Below, in pieces: positions 10,918 through 24,500 of a stretch of 64,000 nt of DNA. Under the pieces are notes generated by a model. It saw nothing but the letters and a program-made list of their open reading frames with translations, searched no databases and was not told where the DNA came from. A program made the position numbers and the translations under genes. The stretch comes from Lycorma delicatula (taxonomy: Eukaryota; Arthropoda; Insecta; Hemiptera; Fulgoridae). The stretch's first letter is position 1. Each line of letters starts with the position of its first letter. The DNA lies in contig NC_134457.1 in NCBI RefSeq assembly GCF_047948215.1, forward strand, positions 16,280,626 through 16,344,625, given 5' to 3'.

Positions 10918-11345
10918 TCCTTGCACGAAGTAAAGGAAATATTGTGATCACGAAATTTTCAAATTTCAACCAAAATATCAATTCTGATTATCCCTGAATC
11001 CATTTTGTCTAGTTTTGGCGTGACGTCTGTACGTACATACGTATGTATGTATCTCGCATAACTCAAAAATTATCAGCCGTAGAATGTTGAAATTTTAGAT
11101 TTAGGATTACTGTAAAATCTAGTTGTGTACCGCCCCTTTTGAATGCAATCGACTGAATCAAGAGTGTCAAAAAATTTGGATTTTTGACTTTTTCTTAACT
11201 GCAGTAATAAGCCCTTATTAAGAGCTTTTCAACGATTTCATAATAGGTACTTATTTTCACCAACTTATAACCAAAAGAAATTTTAATCAATGAAATATTT
11301 GGATTTTGTAAGGGGAAGGTACATCGGTTCGAATCAGACTTCATC
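10918..11345 (+). repeat. Interspersed repeat X, diverged copy
   Basis: Begins TTCCTTGCACGAAGTAAAGG and contains TGTACGTACATACGTATGTA and CATAACTCAAAAATTATCAG. It is the reverse complement of the units at 15.6-16.1 kb. No coding capacity seen, so probably a non-autonomous transposon. Confidence 0.65.
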
Positions 11346-14300
11346 TCCTTTTTTTAATTTTTTTTACAAATTTAAATATAATTTGAGTTATTATAACTAT
11401 TAACCTCTGATTGTAAAAAAATTATTACGGTGAATACAACAACAAACAAAAAAATATCAGAAGTTATTAAAGAAAAAATTTTATATACTTTTCATTAAAA
11501 AAAAAATTGTACAGTTAATTTAACAGGCGTACAAGGAAGTCACATCAGATTTTTTTTTTTAATTTTCCGTAGTCTACCTAATGATGGTTGTTTAATAATC
11601 GAAATGGTCATCTAGATTTAGAGTTTAATATAACTTGTTTAAATGGAAGTTTGTATGTTGAGTAAACGAATTAATAAATAATATTAAGAAATAAGAAATT
11701 AGAATAGCAAACATGATATATTCCAAAAACCGTCTACTTTTAATGTATATTGAGCTTCACTCCAAAAATCGTTTACTCAAAAATAAGTTAATAATTTGCC
11801 AATTTATTATTCATTTTTTAATATTATTTATTTATCAGTTTTTTTACTCAAGGTACAAATCTACACTTAGAGGGTTCATTATTAAAATTATCATTTGCAT
11901 CATGATTGAAAAATACATTTTTATTATGATAAAAATTTGTTAAATCAGAAAATATGTGTTGGAAACATTCTTAAATTATTTTAAATATATATTTATTTTT
12001 TTAAATTTAATACATGTGCTTTAAAACTTTTTTATAAGTTAAATAATTATGTTACAGTAACTCATGTTTTCTTTGTAATTGTTTTATTCAAGAAATGAAT
12101 ATAAAAAAAAGTAAATAAAATAAGTAATAAGTTAGGTACTATTAAATAGTATTAGGGATATTTTTTACAATCAATGTAACAAATGCATATCACTCTACAA
12201 ATAAATCATGAAATATTATTTACAATTAAGATTGAAAATCGTTAAGAAAGCTTTAGAGAGAGAAAAATATAAAACACCAGAAGTAAAAGAATTTAGCTAC
12301 TTATTCTTTATCAACAGTTTCTGCTCTGCAGGTTCTAGCTATTTTTCTCTGATGCTCTAATCTGTGCCTTCCTCTTCACTGGTGTATCTCACATTATCAT
12401 TTCACATCAACCCTAACTTTCATCATTCTTCTTCTTCCTCTTCTACTTCTCGTGAACTACTCCGTGTTTTTTCTGATATATCCTTCAACCAAAGTATAAG
12501 AGCAATATAATTCTCTTTCTTTTAATAATGGTATTAACCAATTTCCAATGGCTCACTTGCCAACATGTGGTTATTTTATTAATTTACTACACAGCCCACC
12601 TGTTAAGAGTACTTAGGAAAACAATTGCAAATTCTATAAGGATGGACTAACATGATCACTTGATTATCAGTTTTATATGAAGCAGTTCTATTCAATCAAA
12701 TTACACTGATATTATATTCAAAATAAATAGTACGTCTATAAATAAAGTTATAACAAGTAGTGATATATTCTATTTTGAAAAATTTCAAAAGTCAAAAATT
12801 AAAAAAGAGTATTACGTAAAATAAAATCTGTTTCTACTGTAACTGGGTAAAACAAAATTGAGGTTTTATCATCCTGAACCGCCACATGGCGTATGTTCTC
12901 AGCCAATCATACCTCCACTATCTTTACCCTCCAATTAGGCTTATATTACTTATTTTGTTTCTCCTCCTTTCTACATTGTGCCTGCTCGTTAACTTCTCTA
13001 AAATATATTCGGTTTATAGTTTTTAGTGTTATTTTGACTTCTTAGATGTGAGATTAGATATAGGCACGGGATCTGTGCTTCCGCGAATCGGTTAATAATT
13101 CAGAGGGAATGACGTCTAGAATAGAAGATGTCTAAAGAAGGAAAAGGAAAAGCTGAAATAAATTTGCTGATGTATATACAAGTATTTGCCTAGCTGCTAA
13201 TTACATCGGTGGTATCCTGACAGAAGTCTAGCTGGTGATGGAAATATGTAATCAGAGAACAGAGCGGGGGGAGGGGATTATCTGTTTACTAGAATCATTA
13301 AAATGATGCTTGACTTCACGCATGCTGATCAGGATGCTCGAGTTATCTTATGTTCTCTCTAATAACTTCTCATTATTTGTTCTCAATTTACAAAAAGTCT
13401 ATTAGTGTTACCAATCATGTGCGTATTTATTCACAGACAATACACCTTACAGTAAATGGAGTACTAATAATGCGTAATCTCTAGAAAATATTTCAATTAT
13501 ATGTAAAAATATTAATGATTTTCCTTTAGCTTCAAGACTATATGGTAACAAAATCTCTAGACTTAAGGCAGTGGTAATAATAATAATACATTTTTTTATT
13601 ATTAAACTAAATGACAATAGGAGTAGTGTTGTAGCAATTCAGTAGGAATTGCCTTACTGGGCACTGGGTGACGGAACAGTGTTTTGGATAATGCAGTAAG
13701 CCAACCGAACGACACAAAAGATTCAATTCTCCATCTATTAAGTGCCAACGGTTTCGTTCGAGGCCAGATGAAAGGGTAGGGGATTAAACACTCTATTTCC
13801 CTTAGAGTGAAGAATACTCGCAAAGGCAGTATAATATTCGGAATTAGTCAACTGTATTAAATGTAGAACAAAATTGAAAACCACAGCATTAAAAGTCCAA
13901 AAATATACCTTCAGGAAATCACAAGGCATGTCTTTCTACACAGACTGTAATTCTTGGGGTCCAAATTAAGACATAAATTTAATGGTTATATTTGAAATCT
14001 GATCAAAAATTTCTAAACAAAAAGTTCCAAGATTATATTTTCAGTAGTTTTCGAGAAATCTGGTGTAAAAAGACAAAACATTTGTGACAAAAAACATGCT
14101 ATTTTATGTTTGGCGTAAAATAACTTAGGAAGAATGCTTTAACTGTCCTAAACATTTATAATAAATGATGTCCACGTTTAGTACAAAAGTCAAGAAAGAA
14201 AATTCATTTATAGTATTGTCCAAGAAGGAAGAAAATAACCAAGAGAATTGGGCTATTCATACCTATTATTAACTCAGCTGCATCTACTTATATATGAGTG

Positions 14301-14880
14301 ACACAATAGTTATACCATGCTTATTTTTTTCGTAATGTTTAATTTATAATCGGTTCCAATTAACAGGAACCGTAAGAAAATTTGAGTACCAAAAAAATTA
14401 CATACAGAGAAAGGTTTCCATTGAAATCCGTCAAAGAATTGTATATGTATATATGTACAGTATACATAAATATTATACTACACAAGTACAAACAAAACGT
14501 AGTCCAAAGAACATTGATCAAAGTCTTAAGTTCAAATAAAATATTTTTAAGTTCAGAAAATATTTTTATCAGTCACAAGAAAAACAAAGAAACAGTGAAA
14601 CAAATCAAAGAACTAACAAAAGAGAGAGGTGAAACGAAATGAAGAATTTTAATGATCCACAACACCCTAGGGTAGCTGATTCACCTCAAGAGAACTTACA
14701 AATCTAATATATGCACTCGCTTTAGGCGCCTAACGTCCTCGCTGTTACCTAGGAGGTTAACCGCGAGCCAGTACACATGTTTGTTCAGTCTCATTTTGTA
14801 TCGGTACTGAATCACCCCGTATCACCTCTCGAACGGTTGGCATTCACAGATAATCGTGTATTTCAGTGTTTTTCCATTGA
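11346..14880. other. Intronic region without recognisable genes
   Basis: AT-rich. Short ORFs here resemble nothing I know. Near 13930-14060 there is a diverged relative of 4430-4570 (ATTCTTGGGGTCCAAATTAA against ATTCTTGGGATCTAAATTAA), i.e. an old interspersed repeat. I looked here for PDE8 HD-motif exons and found none. Confidence 0.5.
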
Positions 14881-14882
14881 TC

Positions 14883-15304
14883 ATTGATTCCCAAAGTGGT
14901 CCAGGTGGATGCCAAGGTGTTCACGGGAGACTCTATGGGGGGTCTACGTTGGCGTGACAAAAAAATGGGGGTTCACAATTCGTAAGCGGGGGTCCACGAA
15001 AATTCATCTGGTTTCGATAGTGAAGAACTAAAATGTTGGCTTGACTTTGCGTATCAATCTAGGCAGATAATGTTTTGAGAAGCTCAGCGACTGTTACTTG
15101 TAAAAACTTGTATATTCCATATTCACTTTTTTCGGAAGCTGTTAGTTCGTGGAACTCAGCCGTAACGCAAATTTTCATAGTTATATCTAATCTTCACATT
15201 TTCAGTCGACTGGAAATATGGTAGAAATGTAGCTGCAGGGGGTCCACCGGAACCAGCAAAATTTTGAAAGTGGTCTATGAGAAAAATAAGTTTGGGAACT
15301 TCTG
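14883..15304. repeat. Possible hAT-type MITE
   Basis: The left end CATTGATTCCCAAAGTGG and the right end TTTGGGAACTTCTG form imperfect terminal inverted repeats with the TTCCCAAA core typical of hAT elements. G-rich inner sequence. No 8-bp target duplication could be confirmed. Confidence 0.35.
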
Positions 15305-17080
15305 GTGTAGACCATAATATCACACAGAATAAAATGATCTGCAAACAGATTAATAAAAACCTGGTGTGGAGAACACGAATTCCTTGTACGCCTATTAAAT
15401 TACATTTACACATTTTTAAAATAAATAGTACATAAAATTTTGCTTCATCAAAAACTTTTGATATTTTTTCACATATATATATATTTTTTTCTTATTATTG
15501 AATTATTATTCATCGTTAATATTTTTTACAATGAGAGTTTAATAATTATTAGTAAACCAATATATTTAAATTTTAAAAAAAATTAAAAAAAGGAGATAAG
15601 TTTGATTCGAAATGATGTGCTTTCCCCTGAGATCCAAATATATCATTAATTAAAATTTTATTTGGCTATTACACTGGAACCAATGAAAATAAGTACCACG
15701 TATGATATATCGTTGAAAAGCTCTCAAGATGATGTCTTAGCACTGTAGGTAAGAAAAAGTACAAAATCCAAATATATTCGGATTTTGGACACTTTTGCTC
15801 CAGTCGATTGCAACCAAAAGGGAAAGTGCACAATTAGATATAACAACCGTCCTAAATCCAAAATTTCAACATCCTACGGCTAATATTTTTTGAGTTATGC
15901 GACGTACATACGCACATACGTACGTACAGAAGTCTCGCCGAAACTAGTCAAAATGGATTCGGGGATGGTCAAAATGGATATTTCCGTTGAAACCTGGAAA
16001 CCGAAATTTTTCGCGATCACAATACTTCCTTTACTTCGTACAAAGAAGTAAAAAAATACAAATAAAGTATTATAATAATAATTTATTTGTATTTGTACTT
16101 ATACAATAATATATATAGTATTAGATAATAATAATAGTAATCGATAGCATATTTTTGATTAACTTTATAAGTAAATATTAACTTTATAAGTTTGGGAACT
16201 TCTGGTGTAGACCATAATATCACACAGAATAAAATGATCTGCAAACAGATTAATAAAAATCTGGTGTGGAGAACACGAATTCCTTGTACGCCTATTAAAT
16301 TACATTTACACATTTTAAAAATAAATAGTAGATAAAATTTTGCTTCATCAAAAACTTTTGATATTTTTTCACATATATATATATTTTTTTCTTATTATTG
16401 AATTATTATTCATCGTTAATATTTTTTACAATGAGAGTTTAATAATTATTAGTAAACCAATATATTTAAATTTTAAAAAAAATTAAAAAAAGGAGATAAG
16501 TTTGATTCGAAATGATGTGCTATCCCCTGAGATCCAAATATATCATTAATTAAAATTTTATTTGGCTATTACACTGGAACCAATGAAAATAAGTACCACG
16601 TATGATATATCGTTGAATAGCTCTCAAGATGATGTCTTAGTACTGTAGGTAAGAAAAAGTACAAAATCCAAATATATTCGGATTTTGGACACTTTTGCTC
16701 CAGTCGATTGCAACCAAAAGGGAAAGTGCACAATTAGATATAACAACCGTCCTAAATCCAAAATTTCAACATCCTACGGCTAATATTTTTTGAGTTATGC
16801 GACGTACATACGCACATACGTACGTACAGAAGTCTCGCCGAAACTAGTCAAAATGGATTCGGGGATGGTCAAAATGGATATTTCCGTTGAAACCTGGAAA
16901 CCGAAATTTTTCGCGATCACAATACTTCCTTTACTTCGTACAAAGAAGTAAAAAAATACAAATAAAGTATTATAATAATAATTTATTTGTATTTGTACTT
17001 ATACAATAATATATATAGTATTAGATAATAATAATAGTAATCGATAGCATATTTTTGATTAACTTTATAAGTAAATATTC
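15287..17080. repeat. 900-bp near-identical tandem duplication
   Basis: Two head-to-tail units with a period of exactly 900 bp (15301 aligns with 16201). By eye they differ at only a handful of positions. The unit starts AAGTTTGGGAACTTCTGG and includes a copy of repeat X (15597-16052 and 16497-16952) ending in CTTCCTTTACTTCGTAC. The junction near 16180 shows AACTTTATAAG on both sides, suggesting microhomology or slippage. No coding sequence. Confidence 0.92.
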
Positions 17081-18270
17081 AAAATAATAATATTTAATTG
17101 AATAATAATGGATGACGTAATAACCTTATCTTTCAAGTTAAGTCAGGTTTTAACTTGTGTTACAAATACAAAATGAATTTACTTATAAGTAATTATGTTT
17201 ATTTTTGTAAATAATTTTTCCTTCTTTACTACGTACTGTATATTTACTTATATACATGTATAATATATACTGGTATATACCTGTATAATATATTATATAC
17301 TTGAGGGCCTAACAAAGAGAAATTTTCGAACATTCGCCATGCATGTAATATATATCTACATTTCCAAGATCTAAAATACGACTGAGTAATTTGACGCAGG
17401 TCGTATTAGCTATTTTCTTGTCACAAAAAGATTGAAGCAAAAGGCTTTCTCATATTCTATGTACTATATATGTATATATTTATATATATAGTATATATAT
17501 AATAGTATATATATATATATAATAGTAGTGGCAACACGTGCCACTACTTTTTATATTTTCTCTTCTTAGCATCTTTCTTTTTTCTTTCCTGGAAAAACAT
17601 TCCTCATCCATTGAAAAATATAAAAATATTCATCATTATATTCAATACTAAGATGCTTTATTATTAAATATTTACTCGTTATCATTTTCTTTTAAGTATT
17701 CATTAATTTTTTTTTTTTTTTTTGAGCAACCATACTTCAGTTAGCATTTTAATTAAATTACTATGGAAATTTAGTGAAGATATAGTAATTTAATTATTAT
17801 ATGAATCATTTAAATAGTCGACGTCAAAAATTAAATAATACTTTTTAAAAATTAAATTGTTCAATTTCATTTTTCCCTTGTTTATTTAAATATACATTTA
17901 TGTTTTTGTTTCACCAAAGATAAATTGTAATAAACTTTTTTCCTTTTTAATTTTATTATTTTCTTACTTGGATAAAATAATTTAAACATTGTTAACAAAT
18001 TTTAATACGCGAATAATTAATTTGACAATTGAAAAAACAAATAAATATAACTGAATTTAACCAAAAACAAACTTAATAATCTTGGTTATTTATATAAAAT
18101 AATTTATATATACAAATTAAATTAAGTGGAGTAGAAATTTTTAAATATTTAAAAAAGAAAAAATCTAGAGCGTGACCTTTTTTACAAAAAATTAATGTAT
18201 ATTAAATTAATCACATTATATTTATAATTAATTCTGTTAAATTAAATAATTCCTCACCATACATTAAAAA
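17081..18270. other. AT-rich stretch with dinucleotide repeats
   Basis: Contains TA-rich microsatellite-like runs (about 17260-17300 and 17465-17525). No gene seen. Confidence 0.6.
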
Positions 18271-19160
18271 GAATACGGAAAAAGCTAACAACAGAATTGT
18301 AGAAATTACCCGTCAGTGTGGGTTGTTTCTGATTCATGGGGCCTACACACTCAAATTAAAAATATTTATCATTTTATTTAAATATAATATTTTTTCGTTT
18401 GTTTAATTCAATGATTCTAACTAAAGCGCGCTCGCGCATACTGTATTTAATTCGCGCAGGTGTGGCCGTATTAGCGGCGACGGTCGGCAATAACTAAACT
18501 AATGTAATTTCACAAATTACATAGATCAAATTTCGCTTGTACGGTCGGCAGATCAGTATAGCCGCGAAGCTTAATGTACCAGGTAACAAGTCAACTGGGC
18601 GATCGATTTCGAGACCCCAGCCAGACCAAGTTACTTTGTTACTCATTAAATATTATTCATTTATTTAATTCTACCCCTCATCTGTGACGTCTCAACATAG
18701 CGGTTGACTACAACAGCATTTTTGAAGTGGGGGTGCAATTTAACTCTTAGACTGTTGTTTTTTAATTGGTAAAAAATTTTCCTAAGAAAATTATGACTTT
18801 AATTAGGTGAATTCTCGAGATACTAAGAGTGACCTTGTTCTACAGCCTTACCCTTTTGACTTTTTAAGTTGAAAATTTAATGGCATCAGTGTCCCACATA
18901 TAGAATCAATCTGACCAAGTTTGGTGAAAATCGGTCCCGTAGTTGTGAAGATATAAAGTGATTTATAGTGTGACACCGAACACACACAACATAAGAATAT
19001 TAATATCCGGAAAATTTCCATCCAGTTTTTTTGGGTATCTTAGGTGTGAAAACGTCAAGATCCGGTGAAAACCGCATATACCCAAATAGGACCGATTACA
19101 ATACTTTTCCTTCCAGAGCTAAATCGGGATGTAGACGGGAAAGTAAAAGTAATGTGTACT
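18271..19160. repeat. Cluster of interspersed-repeat fragments
   Basis: Locally GC-richer islands: 18420-18640 with GGCGATCGATTTCGAGACCC, whose tail has a tRNA B-box-like look, and 18890-19000 with AAGTTTGGTGAAAATCGGTC, a stretch widespread in arthropod transposons. No coding region. The individual elements cannot be named. Confidence 0.45.
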
Positions 19161-20223
19161 GTATATATTCAGTTAATTTATGAATATTTATTACAAATGC
19201 ATTATCTTACCTTTCAAAATAGTAACAATTATATTTTGATAACAAATATAGTAAAAAAATGAAATTTCATAACATCAAAGTCAAATTTGGTAGTCCAGGA
19301 AAGTAAAAATTTAATATCTTTTCACACTTTAGGAAAACATTATTCTTATAGAAGTTAAAGGTTTTTTATCTAATTTCAAATTACTAACTTTTTTATTTAA
19401 CATTCAAATAAATAAATTACTATGTATTTTGTTTTTTTTTTTATATATTACTTCAGAAAGGAGTTAGAGTTTTTTGCATCTATATTTTCTACATCAATAT
19501 AGTTGTGAAGGACTTCACAACACTATAAAAATTTTTCCCATCCCACATCAATGGCCCGTGGTATCAAAAAATATTTTTTTAATTAAAAACGTTTTTAAAC
19601 ATTTATTTTAAATTGAAAACAATTTTCTGGCAAGTTACCCACTGCATTTAAAAAGTAAAAATCTTAATTTTTGATTAGGATTTCTTGAAAAAAAATTACC
19701 CAAAAATTTTCTCCCTCTTTTTAGAAAATTACAACTTAGTTTATTTAAAATTATGGTTGTAAGTTTGAATTTTTTAAACAATTTTAAGAAGGTCTTTTTT
19801 AATTTATTATCACCATTAAGGAATTATTATTTTCTTAAAAATTAGTTTTACTCAAATGTTTCCCCTTGAGTATGAGAGCCCCCAAAATATTTTTTTTGCA
19901 ATTCTAGATATTTAATGCTTTAAATGTATTTTTTTAAACAATGAAGTCACTTAAATAACAATACCCCCTCCCCTGATTTTGGAACTCCTAAATTAACAAA
20001 AAAATTCATAAATGTTCTTTCAATTTATTTAAGATCAATTTTAGTGAATATTTTATTCATTAAAAAATTCACAACAATAATCTCTGGTGCAGCCAGAAAG
20101 TTTTATCAAAAATGAACTGCCTGTGTTTTTATTTAGATTAATGACATCTTATTTTAACATGCAGTAAATGGCAGTGAATATTGATTGCAAGATTTATATT
20201 TATGAATAAAAATAAACGTTAAC
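19161..20223. other. PDE8 intron, nothing recognised
   Basis: AT-rich with many T and A runs. No exon or element identified. Confidence 0.6.
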
Positions 20224-20414
20224 CTTCCTCCAGTTGTTTCTTCTAGCTTAAATATACTAAAGTCCCACATAAGTGAAGAATCCAAGAGTTCCTTTAAGAC
20301 AGGAGACGAGAACAGTGTGAAAGAAGGCTTTCCAGATATTTGTGTTGTTTTAAGAGCTGATGCAGCTACAGAGTCATTGGAACTGCGTCTTAATGCATGG
20401 GATGGCGTTGGACC
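20224..20414 (-). CDS. Pde8: PDE8 exon entering the catalytic domain
   Basis: 63 codons plus two bases, phase 0 in and phase 2 out. It starts GPTPSHALRRSSNDS and ends SSLMWDFSIFKLEETTGG. The W.F.IF.LE motif is the start of the PDE8 catalytic domain (compare YWDFDIFELE in human PDE8A). RRSSNDSV resembles insect PDE8 and is a candidate phosphorylation region. Acceptor TTATAG/GGT and donor GGAAG/GTTAAC are present. The exit phase requires an exon entering in phase 2, but the next visible exon (3925) enters in phase 0. An exon for the expected VLEILRTTELYSP stretch, between this one and 21435, is also not seen. Confidence 0.85.
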
Positions 20415-20859
20415 CTATAAATTACATTTTACTATATAATTAAATAATTTATTTTCAGAAAACAGTATCATACAAATTATATCTTTAATATATATTTTTT
20501 AATTAGTAAATTATGTATAATAAGGAGTCAATGTAACTCTCTCTCTCTGTATATATACATGTGTGTGTATGCATTCACATGTGGATGTGTCATATCTAAG
20601 ATAACAAAAATCACAAAGAAACATTTTTAATAGAGATGGTTTTCTTCCATCTAAATAATTAAGTATTTTACTATGATGTATGGTGAAGACTTAACATAAA
20701 CTATTGTATACTTATAATATTATATATAAACATACATAAAATAAAGAGTACCAAAGTACTGAAGTGTAAACTTTAATCTGAGTATGTTTCTTAGAAGGGA
20801 AGAAATCAGAATGGATGAGAACATTTAATTATTTAAAAACATAGCATTTGAAAAGATTA

Positions 20860-21030
20860 ATGATTAAGGAATTATTAAAAATGGAAAAATTACTTGAGAA
20901 AGCTTGCAAAATTATTTGTTTAGAATGTTATCTTATATGGAACAGAGACCTACACCACTGAGCAGAGAGAATTGGTAGTTTGATCAAACAACAGCACAGA
21001 AAACAGTGTATTCTGCTCAACACACTGATG
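20860..21030 (+). mobile_element. Small LINE RT C-terminal relic in a PDE8 intron
   Basis: The plus strand reads NVILYGTETYTTEQRELVV, comparable to the SVALYGSETWT region of the LINE at 50.2 kb. A short decayed fragment with stops. Confidence 0.45.
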
Positions 21031-21434
21031 TTTAAGAGATAAACAATATAAAAATATTGCCATCAATTTTTATTTTCGTAAAAGTTAAAGTTCTACCATG
21101 TGATTTTATTTAGACAGTAAACAGAACCACAAGATTGTTATTACCACCCAAGCTATGATTGCTCCCGAACTGTTTATTCATAGCTGTTATAGTCTTGCTA
21201 AATGAGTATAATTCTTCATCAAAAAAGACAGTCTTGTTTTATAATACAACAATTTTATAAAAGTTTTAATTATTATTAAATAATAAAACTAACTGCAAAG
21301 TTTATGTGTACTCATTTTTCAAATGAAGGTATGAATAAAAATGATAGTTCAAGGAAAAAATTAATGTAGATATTGCTTAGAAAAATCAAACTACAGCATT
21401 TAAATGAAAAAAAAAAAATAATAAATAAAATTAC

Positions 21435-21571
21435 CTTGTCTAACATTTGATTCATTTGAGGTGAAGAGTTTTCTTGGACAATGTTTATGTACGTGATAAT
21501 CTTTGTTATAGGTGTTTCCAGGGGTAGATTATGCAATCTTGCTAAACTCATTCTTCTAGAAGACTGAGCTC
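21435..21571 (-). CDS. Pde8: PDE8-specific linker exon (RRMS...ARLH)
   Basis: Two bases plus 45 codons. The peptide is AQSSRRMSLARLHNLPLE, then TPITKIITYINIVQENS, ending QMLDK. This matches the PDE8 hallmark between the PAS and catalytic domains (human RRHSSMARIH, then APITKVINIINAAQE). RRMS is a basophilic-kinase-type site (inferred). Acceptor TTATAG/GAG and donor AAG/GTAATT are present. It enters in phase 1, completing GGA with the last base of the 48-nt exon upstream, and leaves in phase 0. Confidence 0.9.
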
Positions 21572-24500
21572 CTATAAAAAATGAGATTTAGAATAGTCAA
21601 AATACTCTATATATTGAATTTGAAGTTTAAACTGAAAAAAAAATTGAAAAAATTTTAGCCCATCAATAATTAAAGAGTTAAATAAAAGCACCTTGAGAAA
21701 AAAGAATCTGTGGTGTGCATGAAACAAATTAAAATAAATCTGATAAAAGAAGAAGATTATCACAAATAAAATAAATAATATTCTATAGCAATGATTTAAT
21801 TAGATACAAATAAGCATAACTACGCCAGTTACATTTCAGCAGTAAACAGATATTACATTTTACATAAATTTGTTTATATACATTCACAAAAGAATAATAC
21901 AAATTTTACTATATTTTCAACCTTTCAAATTAAACAACAAATAGAAATTAAGATGTATATTCAAATGAGAATGAAATCTGGAATTATAAATAAGAAAATG
22001 AGCGATAAACTGAACTTTCATAAACTTTCAGATACCTTCCTTAACAATATATAAAAAATTTCTGCAGTCTGAAATCACAAATTATTTCAGAAAAATAAGA
22101 TAATTTTTACAAAAATAAGATTCACTTTTCTATTCAAGAAGATATTTTGAAATTATTTTTATAAGTCTCTTTGGAAACAGATTTTCCCAAGTATTATAAA
22201 ATATTGGATTGGGAAATATTGTATCTCTTCTATTATATAACCCTTATTTTAGTCAAATGATATTTACCTATTATTAAAAAAAATAAAAATAAAAAAATAA
22301 TATACTTGTCATTAATATGATTAATAATTATTTCTTATTCATATTATGTTGGAGGGTACAATGTAGATCCTCATTGTAACAAAACATTGTTACATATGTA
22401 AGGAAAATATATACCTTAATTTAAACAAGTGGCCCAGATTAAAACTAATTGAGATCACTGAGAAAAATACATAGTTGAATGTAGATAAAAAACTTATTAA
22501 TTGTAAAGATGACAGAAAATGAATAACAGTGACTCATAATAAAAAACGAAGTGATCAAGAAAATTGTCATATTTCAATTTCAGCAGATGATTACTTTGAT
22601 ATTAATTTTTAAAAATGTGTTTCCATTGTAATTTAAAATATAATTATGATAAATGAATAAAATATTCAATAATAATTGCATGATAATAATAAATTATAAA
22701 TAATTTTCAATATTAATTTTAGTACAGGATAAAAGTTTTATCGAGTATGACATGGAGATATTATTAATTGTAAGTAAAAGTACTAAAATGATAATAAGGA
22801 TGAACTTTAAAACACATCAGAATTCAATTGAGATAATTTAAGCCACATAAATGTGTCATTTAACTACATAATCTAGTAACTCAAATTCTTCTTTCTTTTT
22901 TTAAGTTTATTACCAATAATTTTGTTTGCTTTACAGCGTTGTCAGCTTTATAAGCCTTCTTGGACAGATTAATATAATTTAAAAAGCACTGTAAGTCTAT
23001 TTCATAATTATCATAGTGGAAATTTTTATTTATATGTGGTTTTTCTTTTGCATGTATGCTTTTCATTTGATATGTGAATGATTTAATTTTTTTTAAATTT
23101 ACAGGACATCATATGCTTAAATTTTGAAATAATTTTTAAAATAACTCCATATATAATTTTAATATATATGAATAAAATACTTATTTAATGTCATTATTAA
23201 TATTAAAAACTGAATCTAATTTATTGACTTATTTTTATGTTCTAAGTACTTAAAAAACTACAGTTATCTTAAAAGACATAATTTTCTTGTGTTGTCTGAA
23301 CACATATTTTTTTAATACACATTTACAGTAAAATATTCATTTAATGTAAATTTCTACTACGTGTTTTAATTTAAAGATGAAATAAATTAAATTAAATTAA
23401 GAAGATGGCATTACAATGATTCCCAAGGTAGAGAGTATATGCACATGCTTAGTAGTCACAGACCTGACTGAAGGATGCTATTTTTTGCAAGTTTGTTATG
23501 AATATTAAAAAATACTATTTTCTACAGCACAATGGGTATTTATGCTGTATAACATTAACAAATACCATTTTCTAGAGCACAGTGGGTATTTATTGTGGAT
23601 ATTTTTAAAGATAAACAAATGCACATGTGAAAGAACAATTTTGTTGAAAGTATTAACAAGTGACTGTGCTCAACAACTCAACAATTATGATTATTGTCAG
23701 TCATTTCTGAGAGACTTGTAGTAGCACTGGTGATAAGAAGATAATGTATTTTCATCTGCTAATGGACTAAAATTATGGGAGGAAGAACAGCATTAGAATA
23801 GCCCTTAACAAATATTTTGCATGAATTGACATACAAATACAGATGTTATATGGGAGTGCACATAAGGTAACAAAGAAATTATGTCTGTATGCTTAGTTAT
23901 GTGCAATGTATACAAGAACTGAAAGAACCAGACACTCTCAGATGAACTGCATACTGTAAAAGACATTGGTAAGATGTCATGGAATGAACTTGGATGGATT
24001 GTTTTTTATTGACAAATGTATTTCCTCCTTAGTAGATATATCAATAGCCAGCACAGCAGATTAATAGAAAACTCCTCTGGGTTACAAAAATATGATTTCA
24101 CTCATTGAAAGTTGGGATTTTTTGTGCAAATTCATGACAATGAATAGTGGGATCTAAATTTTTTGACACGACTTCAATTTCCAGTTTGTAAATTTCCAAT
24201 TTCCAGTTTGTAATTTACAGTTTGTTATATAAACTTGCAATTTATTGTACTTTTGCAAACAGACGAATGTTGTAGTTACCTGCAGCATATCACATGTCTT
24301 ATGATACTATGCAGTTTCTGGAAGATATGCTTGGCAGTCACTTGATTTCAAAAAGTTTATGCTGTCTGATAACCTGTGAATTTCTTTCTCTGGGGGTATC
24401 TCAAATATTATATGTACCAACAGATTCCATGTGTTGTACAAGACCTAAAATAGGATAGTACAAAAGAGATTATATCTATCAACTGTATATATTTCTATGC

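Noticed and set aside
13602..13929. Overlapping minus-strand ORFs of 63-73 codons
   Set aside because: No recognised domain; the locally balanced composition suggests an old repeat rather than a gene.
18540..18640. Possible tRNA gene with a TTCGAGACC stretch
   Set aside because: No complete cloverleaf could be traced; better explained as part of a repeat.
21120..21240. Minus-strand peptide containing DEELYS, considered as the missing PDE8 exon (ELYSP...)
   Set aside because: Only four or five residues fit, the surrounding residues do not match PDE8, and no splice sites fit.
22881..23066. 61-codon minus-strand ORF with lysine-rich end
   Set aside because: No family resemblance, no splice context, and length is expected by chance in AT-rich DNA.
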